37,438 nt of DNA from Bacteroidales bacterium. GTDB taxonomy: Bacteria; Bacteroidota; Bacteroidia; Bacteroidales; UBA12077. Under the pieces are notes generated by a model. It made no database searches and was not told where the DNA came from. It saw nothing but the letters and a program-made list of their open reading frames with translations. Each line of letters starts with the position of its first letter. The first letter of the stretch is position 1. Made by a program: the position numbers and the translations under genes. The stretch spans positions 1 through 37,438 of the forward strand of contig DAOUTQ010000013.1 of the NCBI GenBank assembly GCA_030668615.1, given 5' to 3'. This document shows, one piece after another, positions 23,318 to 32,116 of the stretch.

Positions 23318-23674
23318 ATGACTTATTACGATAAAGCAAAAAAATTATTTAAGATGATAGAAGAAGGCAAATTGCTTGAAGCTCTCGATAAATATTATCA
23401 TAAAGATGTATTGATTATTGCGGATGATGGTAAAGAACGAAAGGGGCTCGCACAGGCAAGAGCTTATGATGAAAAATTTCTAAAGGAAATACAGGAAGTA
23501 ATGGGAGGTGAGGTTTATACTATAACTTCGGATGAAGAACGAGGAATTACAATGGTTGAGTTTTGGATAAACCTAAAATTTAAAAATGGCAATAAAAAAA
23601 CTATTAAAGAAGTTGCAATACAGTATTGGGAAGGAGATTATGTAATAAAAGAAAACTTTTATTCGAAGAAGTAA
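23318..23674 (+). CDS. SnoaL-like (NTF2-fold) protein
   Basis: This 118-residue soluble protein has the size and pattern of a SnoaL-like NTF2-fold domain. It begins with a helix (AKKLFKMIEEGKLLEALDKY), followed by YYHKDVLIIADDG, the KERKGLAQARAYDEKF segment and alternating beta strands ending QYWEGDYVIKENFYSK. Family members range from ketosteroid-isomerase-like enzymes to ligand-binding or stress proteins, so the function is open. It sits alone between two terminators. The start ATG at 23318 is the only good one. Confidence 0.7.
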   Translation: MTYYDKAKKLFKMIEEGKLLEALDKYYHKDVLIIADDGKERKGLAQARAYDEKFLKEIQEVMGGEVYTITSDEERGITMVEFWINLKFKNGNKKTIKEVAIQYWEGDYVIKENFYSKK

Positions 23675-23691
23675 TTATATGATTTAAAGTT

Positions 23692-23721
23692 AAGGTCTTT
23701 GTTTATACAGAGACTTTTTTT
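23692..23721 (+). terminator. Terminator after the SnoaL-like gene
   Basis: A 10-bp stem with two G-T pairs (23692-23701 with 23708-23717) and a 6-nt loop is followed by a T run, 18 bp past the stop. Confidence 0.75.
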
Positions 23722-23801
23722 GTATTTAACGATAGGTTAAAACCATAATTGTTTATCATACCGGATATAACAAATTGTTCTTTGTATTTAAAGCTACAAT
23801 A

Positions 23802-24989
23802 ATGAAAACCTTAATTCAATTAACCGGATTTTTTCTTTTAACACTGATTTTTATTCCATTAACTGCAAAGCCAAACAATGAACTCCGTTTAAAAAATACG
23901 CATTATTCAAATTCTTCCGGAGAGAAGGGCGTAACTCATTTGTACTACAGTCTTGAAAATAAAAATTACAAAGCTAAGTGGGAATTGTTAGATGGTAGTC
24001 GACATTCCATTAATTATCATTTCTTAGATGAGAATGGTAATCTTATTAGGAAATACCGTGAATTTTCGGATAGTCTCACTTCTAATAATTTTTACAAATA
24101 CAATAGTGATGGTAATCTAATTGAAGATTATTTTGAGCGAAGCGATGGAGTTAAAGGTGTTGCTTGGTATAAATATGAAGATGGAAAAAAAGTAGAAGCA
24201 GAATGTAGAGGTTTAAACGGATGGTTTTTCGGATTTATAAAATATGAATATTTAGACGATATTTTAATAAAAGGAATTATACAAAAGGAAGGAAAGGAAA
24301 TTGGTTTTATTGATTACAAGTATGATGATAATAGGAATTTGTTAACAGAGTACTGGAGTTTTGGTAAATGGAATCAAACGTTTACATATGAATATGAACC
24401 GGTAAATAATATCATTCCAGAATTATATTCATATTCAAGTCCATTTTTAAATCCAACGAAAGAGTTTATTATTCATGAAGAAAATTACAATTGGAACGAA
24501 GAACAGGGCGGACCTTCAATCTACGAATACAAAGGAAACAAATTAGTTAGAAAGATTTACAGATATGATACTTTAGAAACAATTACTACATATGAATACA
24601 ATGAAGCAGGTTTGTTGATGAAATCGTTCAGAAATTATTCTGATGGACGAAAAGCTGAATTCTCATATCATTATAAACAAAATAATCAGCTTATTAGACG
24701 CTTGTTTTTTGCCTCAAATGGATTCGAAGGAAGTGAATCATATCAATATGATGAAAATGGAAGACTTTTAGAAGCTAAATGGGATAAATTCGATACTTGG
24801 CTTACTGGAACAATAACTTTTGAATATGATGAAGATAACAGGCTTAAATCAGGCTTTTTTAAAGGAGAAAATAACTTTGATGCTGATTTAAGTTTTGAGG
24901 TTGATAAGAATGGAAATCTTACCAAAATTTATTGGGATTTTAGTTTTGGTAAAACACAAACTTATTGGTTTAAATACGATAAATTGTAA
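23802..24989 (+). CDS. Exported protein built of YD-type repeats, function unknown
   Basis: The start is placed at the ATG at 23802, which opens a signal peptide (about 1-22, IPLTA-K); an upstream TTG at 23775 would add nine residues. The 395-residue product consists almost entirely of about twelve repeats of roughly 20-35 residues with a Y-x-Y-[DE]-x-x-G-x-L core, for example YKYNSDGNLIEDY, YEYNEAGLLMKSF and YQYDENGRLLEAK. This resembles the YD repeats of RHS proteins and wall-associated proteins, here without a C-terminal toxin or a T9SS tail. It is probably a periplasmic or surface beta-solenoid. A composite repeat begins exactly at its stop. Confidence 0.6.
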   Translation: MKTLIQLTGFFLLTLIFIPLTAKPNNELRLKNTHYSNSSGEKGVTHLYYSLENKNYKAKWELLDGSRHSINYHFLDENGNLIRKYREFSDSLTSNNFYKYNSDGNLIEDYFERSDGVKGVAWYKYEDGKKVEAECRGLNGWFFGFIKYEYLDDILIKGIIQKEGKEIGFIDYKYDDNRNLLTEYWSFGKWNQTFTYEYEPVNNIIPELYSYSSPFLNPTKEFIIHEENYNWNEEQGGPSIYEYKGNKLVRKIYRYDTLETITTYEYNEAGLLMKSFRNYSDGRKAEFSYHYKQNNQLIRRLFFASNGFEGSESYQYDENGRLLEAKWDKFDTWLTGTITFEYDEDNRLKSGFFKGENNFDADLSFEVDKNGNLTKIYWDFSFGKTQTYWFKYDKL

Positions 24990-25126
24990 AAAGAGGATGT
25001 CCAAGAAGTCATTTTTTGTTATCTCCAACTTGATTGGAGATCTCATAATACATTGCAATATTGTTAAATATGAGATTCCCTTTTTCAAGGGAATGACAAT
25101 AGTGTTACTTTTTGGACACCCTCTTT
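24990..25126. repeat. Composite palindromic repeat between the YD-repeat gene and pepO
   Basis: A 15-bp terminal inverted repeat with one mismatch bounds it: AAAGAGGATGTCCAA (24990-25004) and its partner at 25112-25126. The core has two hairpins, ATCTCCAA/TTGGAGAT (25021-25041) and ATTCCCTT/AAGGGAAT (25075-25094). The core is an inverted, diverged relative of the repeat at 19555-19627. The ends match those of the element at 95-252. The left end starts one base after the upstream stop codon. Confidence 0.7.
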
Positions 25127-25146
25127 ACATTATATGAAATATATTA

Positions 25147-27189
25147 TTACCAAATAGAAGCTCTTTCTTCTTCAGGTAGATATAATGCGTTTCCTTCTTT
25201 TACATCAAATGCAGCATGGAATTCAGGAATATTAGCTAAAGGACCATGTACTCTGTTAATTCCTAATGAGTGAACGTCTTCTGTTGTTCTACGAATCATT
25301 TCTTTTTCTCGAACATTCTGAGCCCAAACTCTTGCCCAACTTAAGAAATATCTTTGATCAGGAGTAAAACCATCAATCATTTCTTCTTGTGGATTTACAG
25401 CTTGTGCATTTTGGAATGCTGTGTAAGCAATTGTTAAACCACCTAAGTCAGCTATATTTTCACCTAAAGAAAGTTCTCCGTTTGCATGTAAATCATCAAG
25501 AATAACAATTTCGTTAAATTGATTAACTAAAACTTGAGTTCTGGCATTAAAACGCTCAGAATCTTCATCAGTCCACCAGTTTTTTAAGTTACCTTCTTTA
25601 TCATATTCTTTACCTTGATCGTCAAATCCATGAGACATTTCGTGACCAATTACTGCACCAATTGCAGCATAGTTAATAGCATCGTCTCCGTCAAGATAGA
25701 AGAAAGGTGGTTGTAAAATACCAGCTGGAAAACATATTTCATTTAATAAAGGATGATAATAAGCATTTACTGTATGAGCAGGGAAGAACCATTCTTCTTT
25801 ATTTACTGGCTGTCCTATTTTACTATTCCTATATTCTTTCCCAAATTTATTTGCAGCTAAAACATTCAGTACATAAGCATTACTACCAACTTCTAATTCA
25901 GAAAAATCTCTCCACTCGTCCGGATAACCAATCTTAACTCTCATTGAAGCTAATTTATCTGTAGCTTTTAACTTTGTTTCATTGCTCATCCATTCTAATT
26001 TCTCGATGCGTTGAGCATAAGCAACTTTTAAGTTTTCAACTAAAGTTACCATTCTTTCTTTTGCTTCAGCAGGGAAATATTTTTCAGAAAATTTCTGACC
26101 AATAGCATCACCTAATGCACCATTAGTTGTTCCAAGAACTCTTCTCCAGCGTGGACGCATTTCCTGGCTTCCTCGCATTGTTCGACCATAAAAATCAAAG
26201 TTTTGCTCCTGAATTTTCTGAGTTAAATAATTTGCTGTTGTATTTATTAAATTCCAGTAGAAGTAATCTTTCCATTCTTCAACACTGACTTCAACTATCA
26301 TTTTGTTTAATTCTTCGAAAAATTTTGGTTGACGTACATTAATTTCACCATCATAATCAATACCAATTTCTGTCATGTATGCTTTCCAATCGAAATTAGG
26401 ATATAATTTAGCAAAATCTTCCTGGGATTTTTTATTTAATGTAGCATGTGGATTCCTATTTTCTAAACGAGAAAAAGAAGCATGAGCCAGGCGAGTTTCA
26501 ATTTTCATAATTGTATTTGACATTTCAAATGCATCTTCTTCTGATATTCCAGTTAGAACCATCATTTTTACAAGATGTTTTTGATACGCATCACGAATTT
26601 CTATTGTACGTTCATCTTCATTTAAATAGTAATCTCTATCTGACATTCCTAATCCACCCTGATTAAAGTGAGCAATGTTCATACTACTATTATTAGGATC
26701 CATTGATCCGAACAGCACAAATAAAGAACCAATTCTATAAGTATGGAAATGAGTAATTTGTGATTGAACATCTTCCATTGTAGAAATAGAAGCTATCTTT
26801 TCAAATTCAGGATTTAATGGTTCTATGCCCTGTTCTTCAATTTTAACGGTATCCATTCCCAATGCATAGAAATCACTAATCTTTTGTTCTATTGTACCTT
26901 GTTCATGACTTCCAGCAGCAAGATCTTCAAGTAATGTCTGAACTTTCATGCTTGTTTCTTTTCCTAATTGATCAAAAGATCCGTAACGACTTTCATCATC
27001 TGGTAAAGGATTTTCTTTCATCCATCCATTATTAGCAAAATGATAAAAATCTTCAGCAGGGTCTACTGTAGTATCAATTTGACTAACATTAAGAGTAATT
27101 TTTTCTTCAAGCTTTTGTTGACATGAGTTTGTAAATACCATTGTAATAATCGCTATTGTAGCGAGTTTTAACGTTAATTTAATTTTCAT
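25147..27189 (-). CDS. pepO: M13 family metallopeptidase lipoprotein (PepO/neprilysin-like)
   Basis: This 680-residue protein is a lipoprotein by its signal peptide with lipobox TNSC (C23), so it is anchored in the periplasm or outer membrane. The M13 fold covers nearly all the rest. The zinc site is HEMSH (H516, E517, H520, in VIGHEMSHGFDDQG), with the downstream ligand in GENIADLGG. NAYYHPLLNE is the M13 substrate-binding motif (usually NAY/FY). It would cleave oligopeptides of up to about 40 residues, fitting a step between secreted endopeptidases and cytosolic PepD. It has the usual family length. It lies downstream of rocD on the same strand, but a terminator separates them. Confidence 0.93.
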   Translation of the reverse strand: MKIKLTLKLATIAIITMVFTNSCQQKLEEKITLNVSQIDTTVDPAEDFYHFANNGWMKENPLPDDESRYGSFDQLGKETSMKVQTLLEDLAAGSHEQGTIEQKISDFYALGMDTVKIEEQGIEPLNPEFEKIASISTMEDVQSQITHFHTYRIGSLFVLFGSMDPNNSSMNIAHFNQGGLGMSDRDYYLNEDERTIEIRDAYQKHLVKMMVLTGISEEDAFEMSNTIMKIETRLAHASFSRLENRNPHATLNKKSQEDFAKLYPNFDWKAYMTEIGIDYDGEINVRQPKFFEELNKMIVEVSVEEWKDYFYWNLINTTANYLTQKIQEQNFDFYGRTMRGSQEMRPRWRRVLGTTNGALGDAIGQKFSEKYFPAEAKERMVTLVENLKVAYAQRIEKLEWMSNETKLKATDKLASMRVKIGYPDEWRDFSELEVGSNAYVLNVLAANKFGKEYRNSKIGQPVNKEEWFFPAHTVNAYYHPLLNEICFPAGILQPPFFYLDGDDAINYAAIGAVIGHEMSHGFDDQGKEYDKEGNLKNWWTDEDSERFNARTQVLVNQFNEIVILDDLHANGELSLGENIADLGGLTIAYTAFQNAQAVNPQEEMIDGFTPDQRYFLSWARVWAQNVREKEMIRRTTEDVHSLGINRVHGPLANIPEFHAAFDVKEGNALYLPEEERASIW

Positions 27190-27238
27190 TATTTTAGGTT
27201 TTTAATTAATAAATCAAGAATTAAGCAGCGAATATAAA

Positions 27239-27273
27239 AAAAGCTGCCAAATCTATTGATTGAGACAGCTTTT
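27239..27273 (-). terminator. Terminator of rocD
   Basis: An 8-bp stem (AAAAGCTG at 27239-27246 with 27266-27273) with inner pairing in the loop is followed by a T run on the minus strand. It lies between rocD and pepO. Confidence 0.75.
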
Positions 27274-27290
27274 ATTATAAATAGTTTAAT

Positions 27291-27312
27291 GCCCGCCTGC
27301 CGGACGGGCAGG
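27291..27312. repeat. GC-rich palindromic element
   Basis: This 22-bp GC-rich sequence stands out sharply in AT-rich DNA. It folds as CCTGCC-GGCAGG (27296-27301 with 27307-27312) or alternatively as GCCCG-CGGGC (27291-27295 with 27305-27309). Such short CCTGCCSG-type palindromes are dispersed repeats in Bacteroidota genomes. It lies just past the rocD stop, before the terminator. Confidence 0.6.
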
Positions 27313-27325
27313 ATTATCAATAAAA

Positions 27326-28546
27326 TTATTCGAATTTCTTAAAAACTTCTTTAATCTTATTCATTGCATCACGTAATTGCTCTTCAGTAATTACTAATGG
27401 TGGAGCAAAACGAATAATATTTCCGTGTGTTGGTTTTGCTAAAACACCGTTTTCTTTCATTGCAACGCAAACATCCCAAGCTGTTTTACCCTCTTTATTT
27501 TTTATTACAACAGCGTTTAATAAACCTTTACCACGAACTAATTCAATCATATCAGAATCAATGCTTTCGAACTCATCACGGAAAATTTTACCTAAACGTT
27601 CTGCATTTTCTTCTAATTTCTCATCTTTTATAACATCTAAAGCAGCCATTGCAACTTTACAAGCAATTGGATTACCGCCAAAAGTAGAACCATGTTCACC
27701 CGGCTTAATGCAAAGCATAATATCATCATTAGCTAAAACAGCAGAAACAGGGAATACACCACCCGAAATAGCTTTACCTAAAATTAAAATATCTGGCTTA
27801 ACATCTTCATGATCTACAGCTAACATTTTTCCTGTACGTGCAATACCAGTTTGTACTTCATCAGCAATGAAAAGAACATTGTATTTTTTACACAGCTCCG
27901 ATGATTTTTTTAAATAACCATCTTCAGGAACATAAACACCTGCTTCTCCTTGAATAGGTTCAACTAAGAAAGCAGCTACATTAGAATCTTGTAATTCTTT
28001 TTCTAATACTTCTAAATCATTGTAAGGTATTTTAACAAATCCCGGTGTATATGGACCATAGTCGTTATATGCGTCAGGATCAGTTGACATAGAAATGATT
28101 GTAATTTTTCTTCCGTGGAAGTTTTCGTTACATACAATTATTTTTGCTTCGTTTTGTGGAATTCCTTTTACTTTATAACCCCATTTACGAGCTAACTTTA
28201 TTGCTGTTTCGTCAGCTTCAGCACCAGTGTTCATTGGAAGAACTTTGTCGAAACCAAAATATTTAGTTATATATTCTTCGTATTCACCAAGTACGCTATT
28301 GTAAAACGCACGTGAAGTTAAAGTAAGCTTTTTAGCTTGCTCAATCATTGCATTTACAATTTTTGGATGGCAATGTCCTTGGTTAACTGCAGAATATGCA
28401 GACAAAAAATCGTAATATTGTTTTCCTTCTACGTCCCAAACGTGAACGCCTTCAGCTCTTTCTAACACAACTGGAAGTGGATGATAATTATGAGCTCCAA
28501 ATTTATCTTCCTTGCTGATGTAATCCTGACTTGTCATTTTTGTCAT
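27326..28546 (-). CDS. rocD: Ornithine aminotransferase RocD
   Basis: This 406-residue class III PLP aminotransferase would convert ornithine and 2-oxoglutarate to glutamate semialdehyde and glutamate, linking arginine and proline metabolism. Typical segments are [13 protein letters not shown] (49-61), [12 protein letters not shown] (106-117), [14 protein letters not shown] (195-208), ADEVQTG (228-234) and the PLP lysine K258 in [18 protein letters not shown] and the TGAEA segment favour ornithine over acetylornithine aminotransferase. The length is normal. M4 is a possible alternative start. It has its own terminator and is divergent from the nitroreductase gene. Confidence 0.93.
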   Translation of the reverse strand: MTKMTSQDYISKEDKFGAHNYHPLPVVLERAEGVHVWDVEGKQYYDFLSAYSAVNQGHCHPKIVNAMIEQAKKLTLTSRAFYNSVLGEYEEYITKYFGFDKVLPMNTGAEADETAIKLARKWGYKVKGIPQNEAKIIVCNENFHGRKITIISMSTDPDAYNDYGPYTPGFVKIPYNDLEVLEKELQDSNVAAFLVEPIQGEAGVYVPEDGYLKKSSELCKKYNVLFIADEVQTGIARTGKMLAVDHEDVKPDILILGKAISGGVFPVSAVLANDDIMLCIKPGEHGSTFGGNPIACKVAMAALDVIKDEKLEENAERLGKIFRDEFESIDSDMIELVRGKGLLNAVVIKNKEGKTAWDVCVAMKENGVLAKPTHGNIIRFAPPLVITEEQLRDAMNKIKEVFKKFE

Positions 28547-28693
28547 AACTTTGATTTTTAAATTGTTATATATTAATTATCCTTTTTTTCTTCAGCTTAC
28601 AATTCTAAGAAATCTTTTTCTGATTATAAAACTTAAAATGAAGATTTTATTTATAAACTGAATATTATAAAACATATTTTTAAATTTAAGGGT

Positions 28694-28723
28694 AAAAAGT
28701 ATTTTCAGTGTTGAATACTTTTT
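28694..28723 (+). other. Orphan hairpin with T tract upstream of the nitroreductase gene
   Basis: A perfect 10-bp inverted repeat (AAAAAGTATT at 28694-28703 with 28714-28723) with a 10-nt loop lies between divergent genes, so it does not follow any visible gene on either strand. It ends 42 bp before the nitroreductase ATG. It could be a leader structure, an operator, or the end of a small RNA. Confidence 0.45.
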
Positions 28724-28765
28724 ATTAACTTGCTATTGATAGTTTTAATTTAAATACTTGTAATT

Positions 28766-29311
28766 ATGAGCCATATACATCAAGTGATTAGAGAGAGATA
28801 TAGTACTGTTACGTTTTCGTCGAAACAAATTGAAGAGGAAAAGCTTGTATCGCTTTTAGAAGCTGCTCGTTGGGCTCCATCAGCTTTTAATGAACAGCCA
28901 TGGAGATTTATAGTAGGTGTAAAAGGTAAGGATGAAAATTACAAAAAAATTTATGACTGTTTAATGGAAGCCAATCAGGCTTGGGCAAAATTTGCGCCTG
29001 TTCTTGTTTTAACAATTGCTTCAAAAAATTCTTCAGTAACGGGTAAACCAAATCGATTTTCTCAATATGATACAGGAATGGCTGTCGGAAATATTTTGGC
29101 ACAAGCTACTTCCTTAAATCTATATGCTCATCAAATGGGAGGTTTTAGTATAAGTAATGCAAAAGAGTTTTTTGAAATAGGAGATGAGTATGACGTAATG
29201 GCTGTTATGGCTATTGGTTATAAAGGCGATATAGACTTATTTCCGGAATATATACAAGAAAGAGAGTTGAAAGAAAGACGCAGAAAATCTATTGATAAGA
29301 TATTAATGTAA
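28766..29311 (+). CDS. Nitroreductase-family flavoprotein
   Basis: This 181-residue soluble protein has the nitroreductase fold. It shows the FMN-binding RERYSTVTF segment (9-17), AARWAPSAFNEQPWRF (33-48) and the GMAVGNILAQATSLNLYAHQMGGF stretch (about 103-126). It would bind FMN and use NAD(P)H to reduce nitro compounds, quinones or similar substrates. The true substrate is unknown. It is divergent from rocD, and a DUF4293 gene follows 98 bp downstream. Confidence 0.88.
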   Translation: MSHIHQVIRERYSTVTFSSKQIEEEKLVSLLEAARWAPSAFNEQPWRFIVGVKGKDENYKKIYDCLMEANQAWAKFAPVLVLTIASKNSSVTGKPNRFSQYDTGMAVGNILAQATSLNLYAHQMGGFSISNAKEFFEIGDEYDVMAVMAIGYKGDIDLFPEYIQERELKERRRKSIDKILM

Positions 29312-29409
29312 GGCATGATAAAATACTGGTTTTCTGTTGTTTTATTATTAAAAAACTATAATTTTGTGAAAAATTAATCAGTATTCAAAATTTTATTGCT
29401 TAAAACATT

Positions 29410-29868
29410 ATGATTCAGAGGATTCAATCAATATATTTATTAGTAGCAACAATTTTATTAGGATCTGTTTTTGCTTATCCTTTTGCTGAACTTTTAAGTT
29501 CTGAAGGGCAATTATTTATATTCAGTTTTAATGGGCTTTCCGTTGAAAATGAAGAAGGAATGTATTTACTTACTATTCCACCAATTATTCTACTTGTAAT
29601 AGTTACTTTAATATCATTTATCAGTATATTTTTATATAAAAAGAGGGTTATTCAGATGCGAATGAACTCGTTAAATATATTCCTGATGGTTGGTTATTTG
29701 GGATTGAATTATTATTATATTCAAAACTTTTCAAAGCAGTTAGATGGCGTTGTTAGTTATGAAATAACCGCTATTTTCCCATTTGTAGCAGCAGTTTTAA
29801 CTTATTTGGCAATTAGAGCAATAGGAAAAGATGAAGCTTTAATCAGAAGTATGGATAGAATACGATAG
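29410..29868 (+). CDS. DUF4293 family membrane protein
   Basis: This 152-residue protein has about four transmembrane segments (around 7-27, 53-77, 90-107, 122-140). It opens with MIQRIQSIYLLVA, the recognisable start of the Bacteroidota-specific DUF4293 family. The function is unknown. It converges with pyrI, and a short repeat-rich spacer of 61 bp lies between the two stops. Confidence 0.85.
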   Translation: MIQRIQSIYLLVATILLGSVFAYPFAELLSSEGQLFIFSFNGLSVENEEGMYLLTIPPIILLVIVTLISFISIFLYKKRVIQMRMNSLNIFLMVGYLGLNYYYIQNFSKQLDGVVSYEITAIFPFVAAVLTYLAIRAIGKDEALIRSMDRIR

Positions 29869-29931
29869 TGAATTGTGATCAGTGAATTGTGAATAGTCCA
29901 TTCTCAACTCACCAATCACCAATCACCAATT
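29868..29931. repeat. Short repeats between the DUF4293 gene and pyrI
   Basis: GTGAATTGTGA occurs twice with a 14-bp period (29868-29878 and 29882-29892). TCACCAA occurs three times in tandem (29909-29929). The two parts are loosely complementary, so the transcript could fold and help end both converging genes. The first copy overlaps the DUF4293 stop and the last base pair overlaps the pyrI stop. Confidence 0.55.
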
Positions 29932-30391
29932 AAAATATTTCCATATGCTCTGAGTCTGTGATCTTTTCACAATAATGGCATTTTATGGCCACTTTCTTTT
30001 TATTTACTACAGTAAATTTAGGTATAACGCCTTCATGATTTGTAATACATTTCGGATTACCACATTTTGCAATTCCTTTAATATTATCAGGAACTTCAAC
30101 TATTTTCTTTTCAACTACTTTGTAATCTTTAATGATATTTAGCTTCGCTTCCGGAGCTACTAAAGCTATTTTATTAATGTCATCATCCACAAAGAATATA
30201 TCAGCCAATTTAATAATGGCTTTTAGACCTAATCTCTTACTCTCAAAGTTAGAACCAAAAGTCATTTGAGTTTCGATCTTACCTAATCCAAGTATATTTA
30301 TTACTTTAAAAAGACTGCTGGCAGGAATGTGGTCGATTACTGTACCGTTTTTTATTGCGCTTACCTGTAATTTTTTATCGTTCATTTCCAT
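29930..30391 (-). CDS. pyrI: Aspartate carbamoyltransferase regulatory chain PyrI
   Basis: This 153-residue protein is the allosteric chain that binds CTP/ATP and assembles with PyrB. The N-terminal nucleotide-binding domain (about 6-100) contains NGTVIDHIPA (15-24). The zinc domain has four cysteines in the CxxxxC and CxxC arrangement: C110, C115, C138 and C141. The length is normal. It starts 7 bp after the pyrB stop, so the two form an operon with pyrB first. Presence of PyrI is common in Bacteroidia and rarer in Flavobacteriia. Confidence 0.95.
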   Translation of the reverse strand: MEMNDKKLQVSAIKNGTVIDHIPASSLFKVINILGLGKIETQMTFGSNFESKRLGLKAIIKLADIFFVDDDINKIALVAPEAKLNIIKDYKVVEKKIVEVPDNIKGIAKCGNPKCITNHEGVIPKFTVVNKKKVAIKCHYCEKITDSEHMEIF

Positions 30392-30398
30392 GATTCGC

Positions 30399-31310
30399 TT
30401 ATTTTTTAAGTCCTAAAATATGGGTTATAATTGCCTGACGCGTATATACACCGTTTAATGCCTGAGTAAAATAATATGCTTTTTCGTTTTCATCAACATT
30501 AGTATGTATTTCTTTTACTCTTGGCAATGGATGAAGGACTTTCATATTTGGTTTTGTACTCTCAAGCATATCGTTTTTAAGAACATATGAGTTTTTGGTT
30601 TTCTCATATTCCATTGGATCAGAGAATCTTTCTCTCTGAATTCGCGTCATGTAAATAATATCGGCATGAGAGATAATATCAGAAAAATCTCTGTGCTCAT
30701 AATATTTCAGACCATTTTTATCAAGGAATAATTTATATTCATCAGGAATTTTCAATTCTTCAGGTGAAATAAAATTGAAAGTTGTATTGAACATTGACAT
30801 TGCCTGAAGTAATGAATGTACAGTACGACCATATTTTAAATCACCAACAAAATATACATTCAGATTATCAAGTGTTCCTTGTGTTTTTCTGATTGAATAT
30901 AAATCCAATAAGGTTTGTGTTGGATGCTGGTTAGCACCATCACCTGCATTTACTATGGGTACTCCAGAAACTTCACTTGCCCAGCGTGCGCTTCCTTCAA
31001 TCGGATGGCGCATTATGATCATATCACTGTAATTTGCAACAGTCATAATGGTATCTTTTAGTGATTCTCCTTTTGAAACACTTGATGAGCTGGAATCGGT
31101 AAAACCAATAAATTTTCCACCTAATCGGCTTATTGCACTTTCGAAACTTAACCTTGTACGAGTTGAAGGTTCAAAGAATAGTGTTGCAATTACCTTATTG
31201 TCTAAAAGGTTTTGATTTGGATTTTTTTCGAAATCAGCTGCAAGATCAAGGATTTTAAAGATCTCTTCTTTCGAATAATCCGTGATTGAAACTAAATGTT
31301 TGTTTTCCAT
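30399..31310 (-). CDS. pyrB: Aspartate carbamoyltransferase catalytic chain PyrB
   Basis: This 303-residue cytosolic enzyme joins carbamoyl phosphate and aspartate in pyrimidine synthesis. Carbamoyl-phosphate motif STRTR (49-53), SKGES (79-83), R101, HPTQ (129-132) and the late [10 protein letters not shown] are all present. Length and motifs are those of the PyrB class that pairs with PyrI, encoded immediately downstream. A 30-bp imperfect inverted repeat lies in the upstream spacer (31399-31494), and could affect expression. No clear TAnnTTTG box was seen. Confidence 0.96.
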   Translation of the reverse strand: MENKHLVSITDYSKEEIFKILDLAADFEKNPNQNLLDNKVIATLFFEPSTRTRLSFESAISRLGGKFIGFTDSSSSSVSKGESLKDTIMTVANYSDMIIMRHPIEGSARWASEVSGVPIVNAGDGANQHPTQTLLDLYSIRKTQGTLDNLNVYFVGDLKYGRTVHSLLQAMSMFNTTFNFISPEELKIPDEYKLFLDKNGLKYYEHRDFSDIISHADIIYMTRIQRERFSDPMEYEKTKNSYVLKNDMLESTKPNMKVLHPLPRVKEIHTNVDENEKAYYFTQALNGVYTRQAIITHILGLKK

Positions 31311-31398
31311 TTATCAGGGTTTTAATATTTGAATTTATTATCTATTTATATAATCTTTTGCTTAAAAGTTTATTTATGCTCGTTACTGTTTTTTATCA

Positions 31399-31494
31399 AG
31401 TTTAAGGTTTAAAGTTGAAAGTTTTAGGTATTAAATTGTTTACTTATTTGGCTTAAATTCATTTCTTTAAACTTTTAACTAAAAACTTTGAACT
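31399..31494. repeat. AT-rich imperfect inverted repeat between yigZ and pyrB
   Basis: A 30-bp arm at 31399-31428 (starting AGTTTAAGGTTTAAAGTTG) pairs with 31465-31494, with 7 mismatches, several of them G-T pairs. The arms consist of AAAGTTT-like heptamer units. It directly follows the yigZ stop (31499) on the minus strand and may end that transcript. It resembles AAAGTTTAAAGTT-type repeats dispersed in Bacteroidota. Confidence 0.6.
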
Positions 31495-31498
31495 AATA

Positions 31499-32116
31499 TC
31501 ATCTTGTTTCTACAAATTCAATTTTTAAATTTTCAATTCTGTCAAATTTGCTCAATACGTTATCAACATTGGCCCTACGTAGGCTTAGTGTAATTGAGCA
31601 TGATAATTCAAAATTCTGATTAATGTGTTCAATTTTTTCCTCCTTCATTATTCTCATAACATCATTCATTACCGGATACTCAAACCTAAGTTCATAAATA
31701 TCATGCAATGTTTTTTTAACGATTTTAGCATTTTTTAATGCTTCTTCTGATGCTGTTTTATAGGCATTGATTAATCCGCTTACACCTAATTTTGTGCCAC
31801 CAAAATAGCGTATTACTACAATTAGGATATTGGTTAAATCAAATGATCTTATTTGTCCTAATATGGGTTTTCCAGCAGTGCTCGAAGGTTCTCCATCGTC
31901 ATTTGCTCTAAATATATTCTTGTCTTTTCCAAGCATATATGCATAACAATGATGTCTTGCATCATGATAATCACTTCTTAATTGCTCCTGTACTTGTTTC
32001 ACTTCTTCCTCCGAAGATACAGGATGTGCAAAAGCAATAAATTTGCTTCCGCGATCTTTGAATAAACCTTCTGAAGGTTTACTAATAGTCAAATATTCAT
32101 CAACAATTTCTGCCAT
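31499..32116 (-). CDS. yigZ: YigZ/IMPACT family protein
   Basis: This 205-residue soluble protein has the IMPACT N-terminal domain (about 15-125): EGLFKDRGSKFIAFAHP, DARHHCYAYMLG, DDGEPSSTAGKPIL and VIRYFGGTKLGVSGL are all family signatures. A YigZ-type C-terminal domain (about 140-200) follows. The molecular role in bacteria is unclear; the eukaryotic relative controls translation through Gcn1. Its start codon directly abuts the stop of the EamA-like gene, so the two are very likely co-transcribed. Confidence 0.93.
   Translation of the reverse strand: MAEIVDEYLTISKPSEGLFKDRGSKFIAFAHPVSSEEEVKQVQEQLRSDYHDARHHCYAYMLGKDKNIFRANDDGEPSSTAGKPILGQIRSFDLTNILIVVIRYFGGTKLGVSGLINAYKTASEEALKNAKIVKKTLHDIYELRFEYPVMNDVMRIMKEEKIEHINQNFELSCSITLSLRRANVDNVLSKFDRIENLKIEFVETR

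Noticed and set aside
23775-23801. TTG start giving a nine-residue extension of the YD-repeat protein
   Set aside because: The ATG at 23802 opens the signal peptide directly and is the stronger start.
29868-29931. Tandem short repeats considered as a CRISPR remnant
   Set aside because: The units are 7-11 bp with no spacers of constant length and no cas genes are present; they are simple intergenic repeats.
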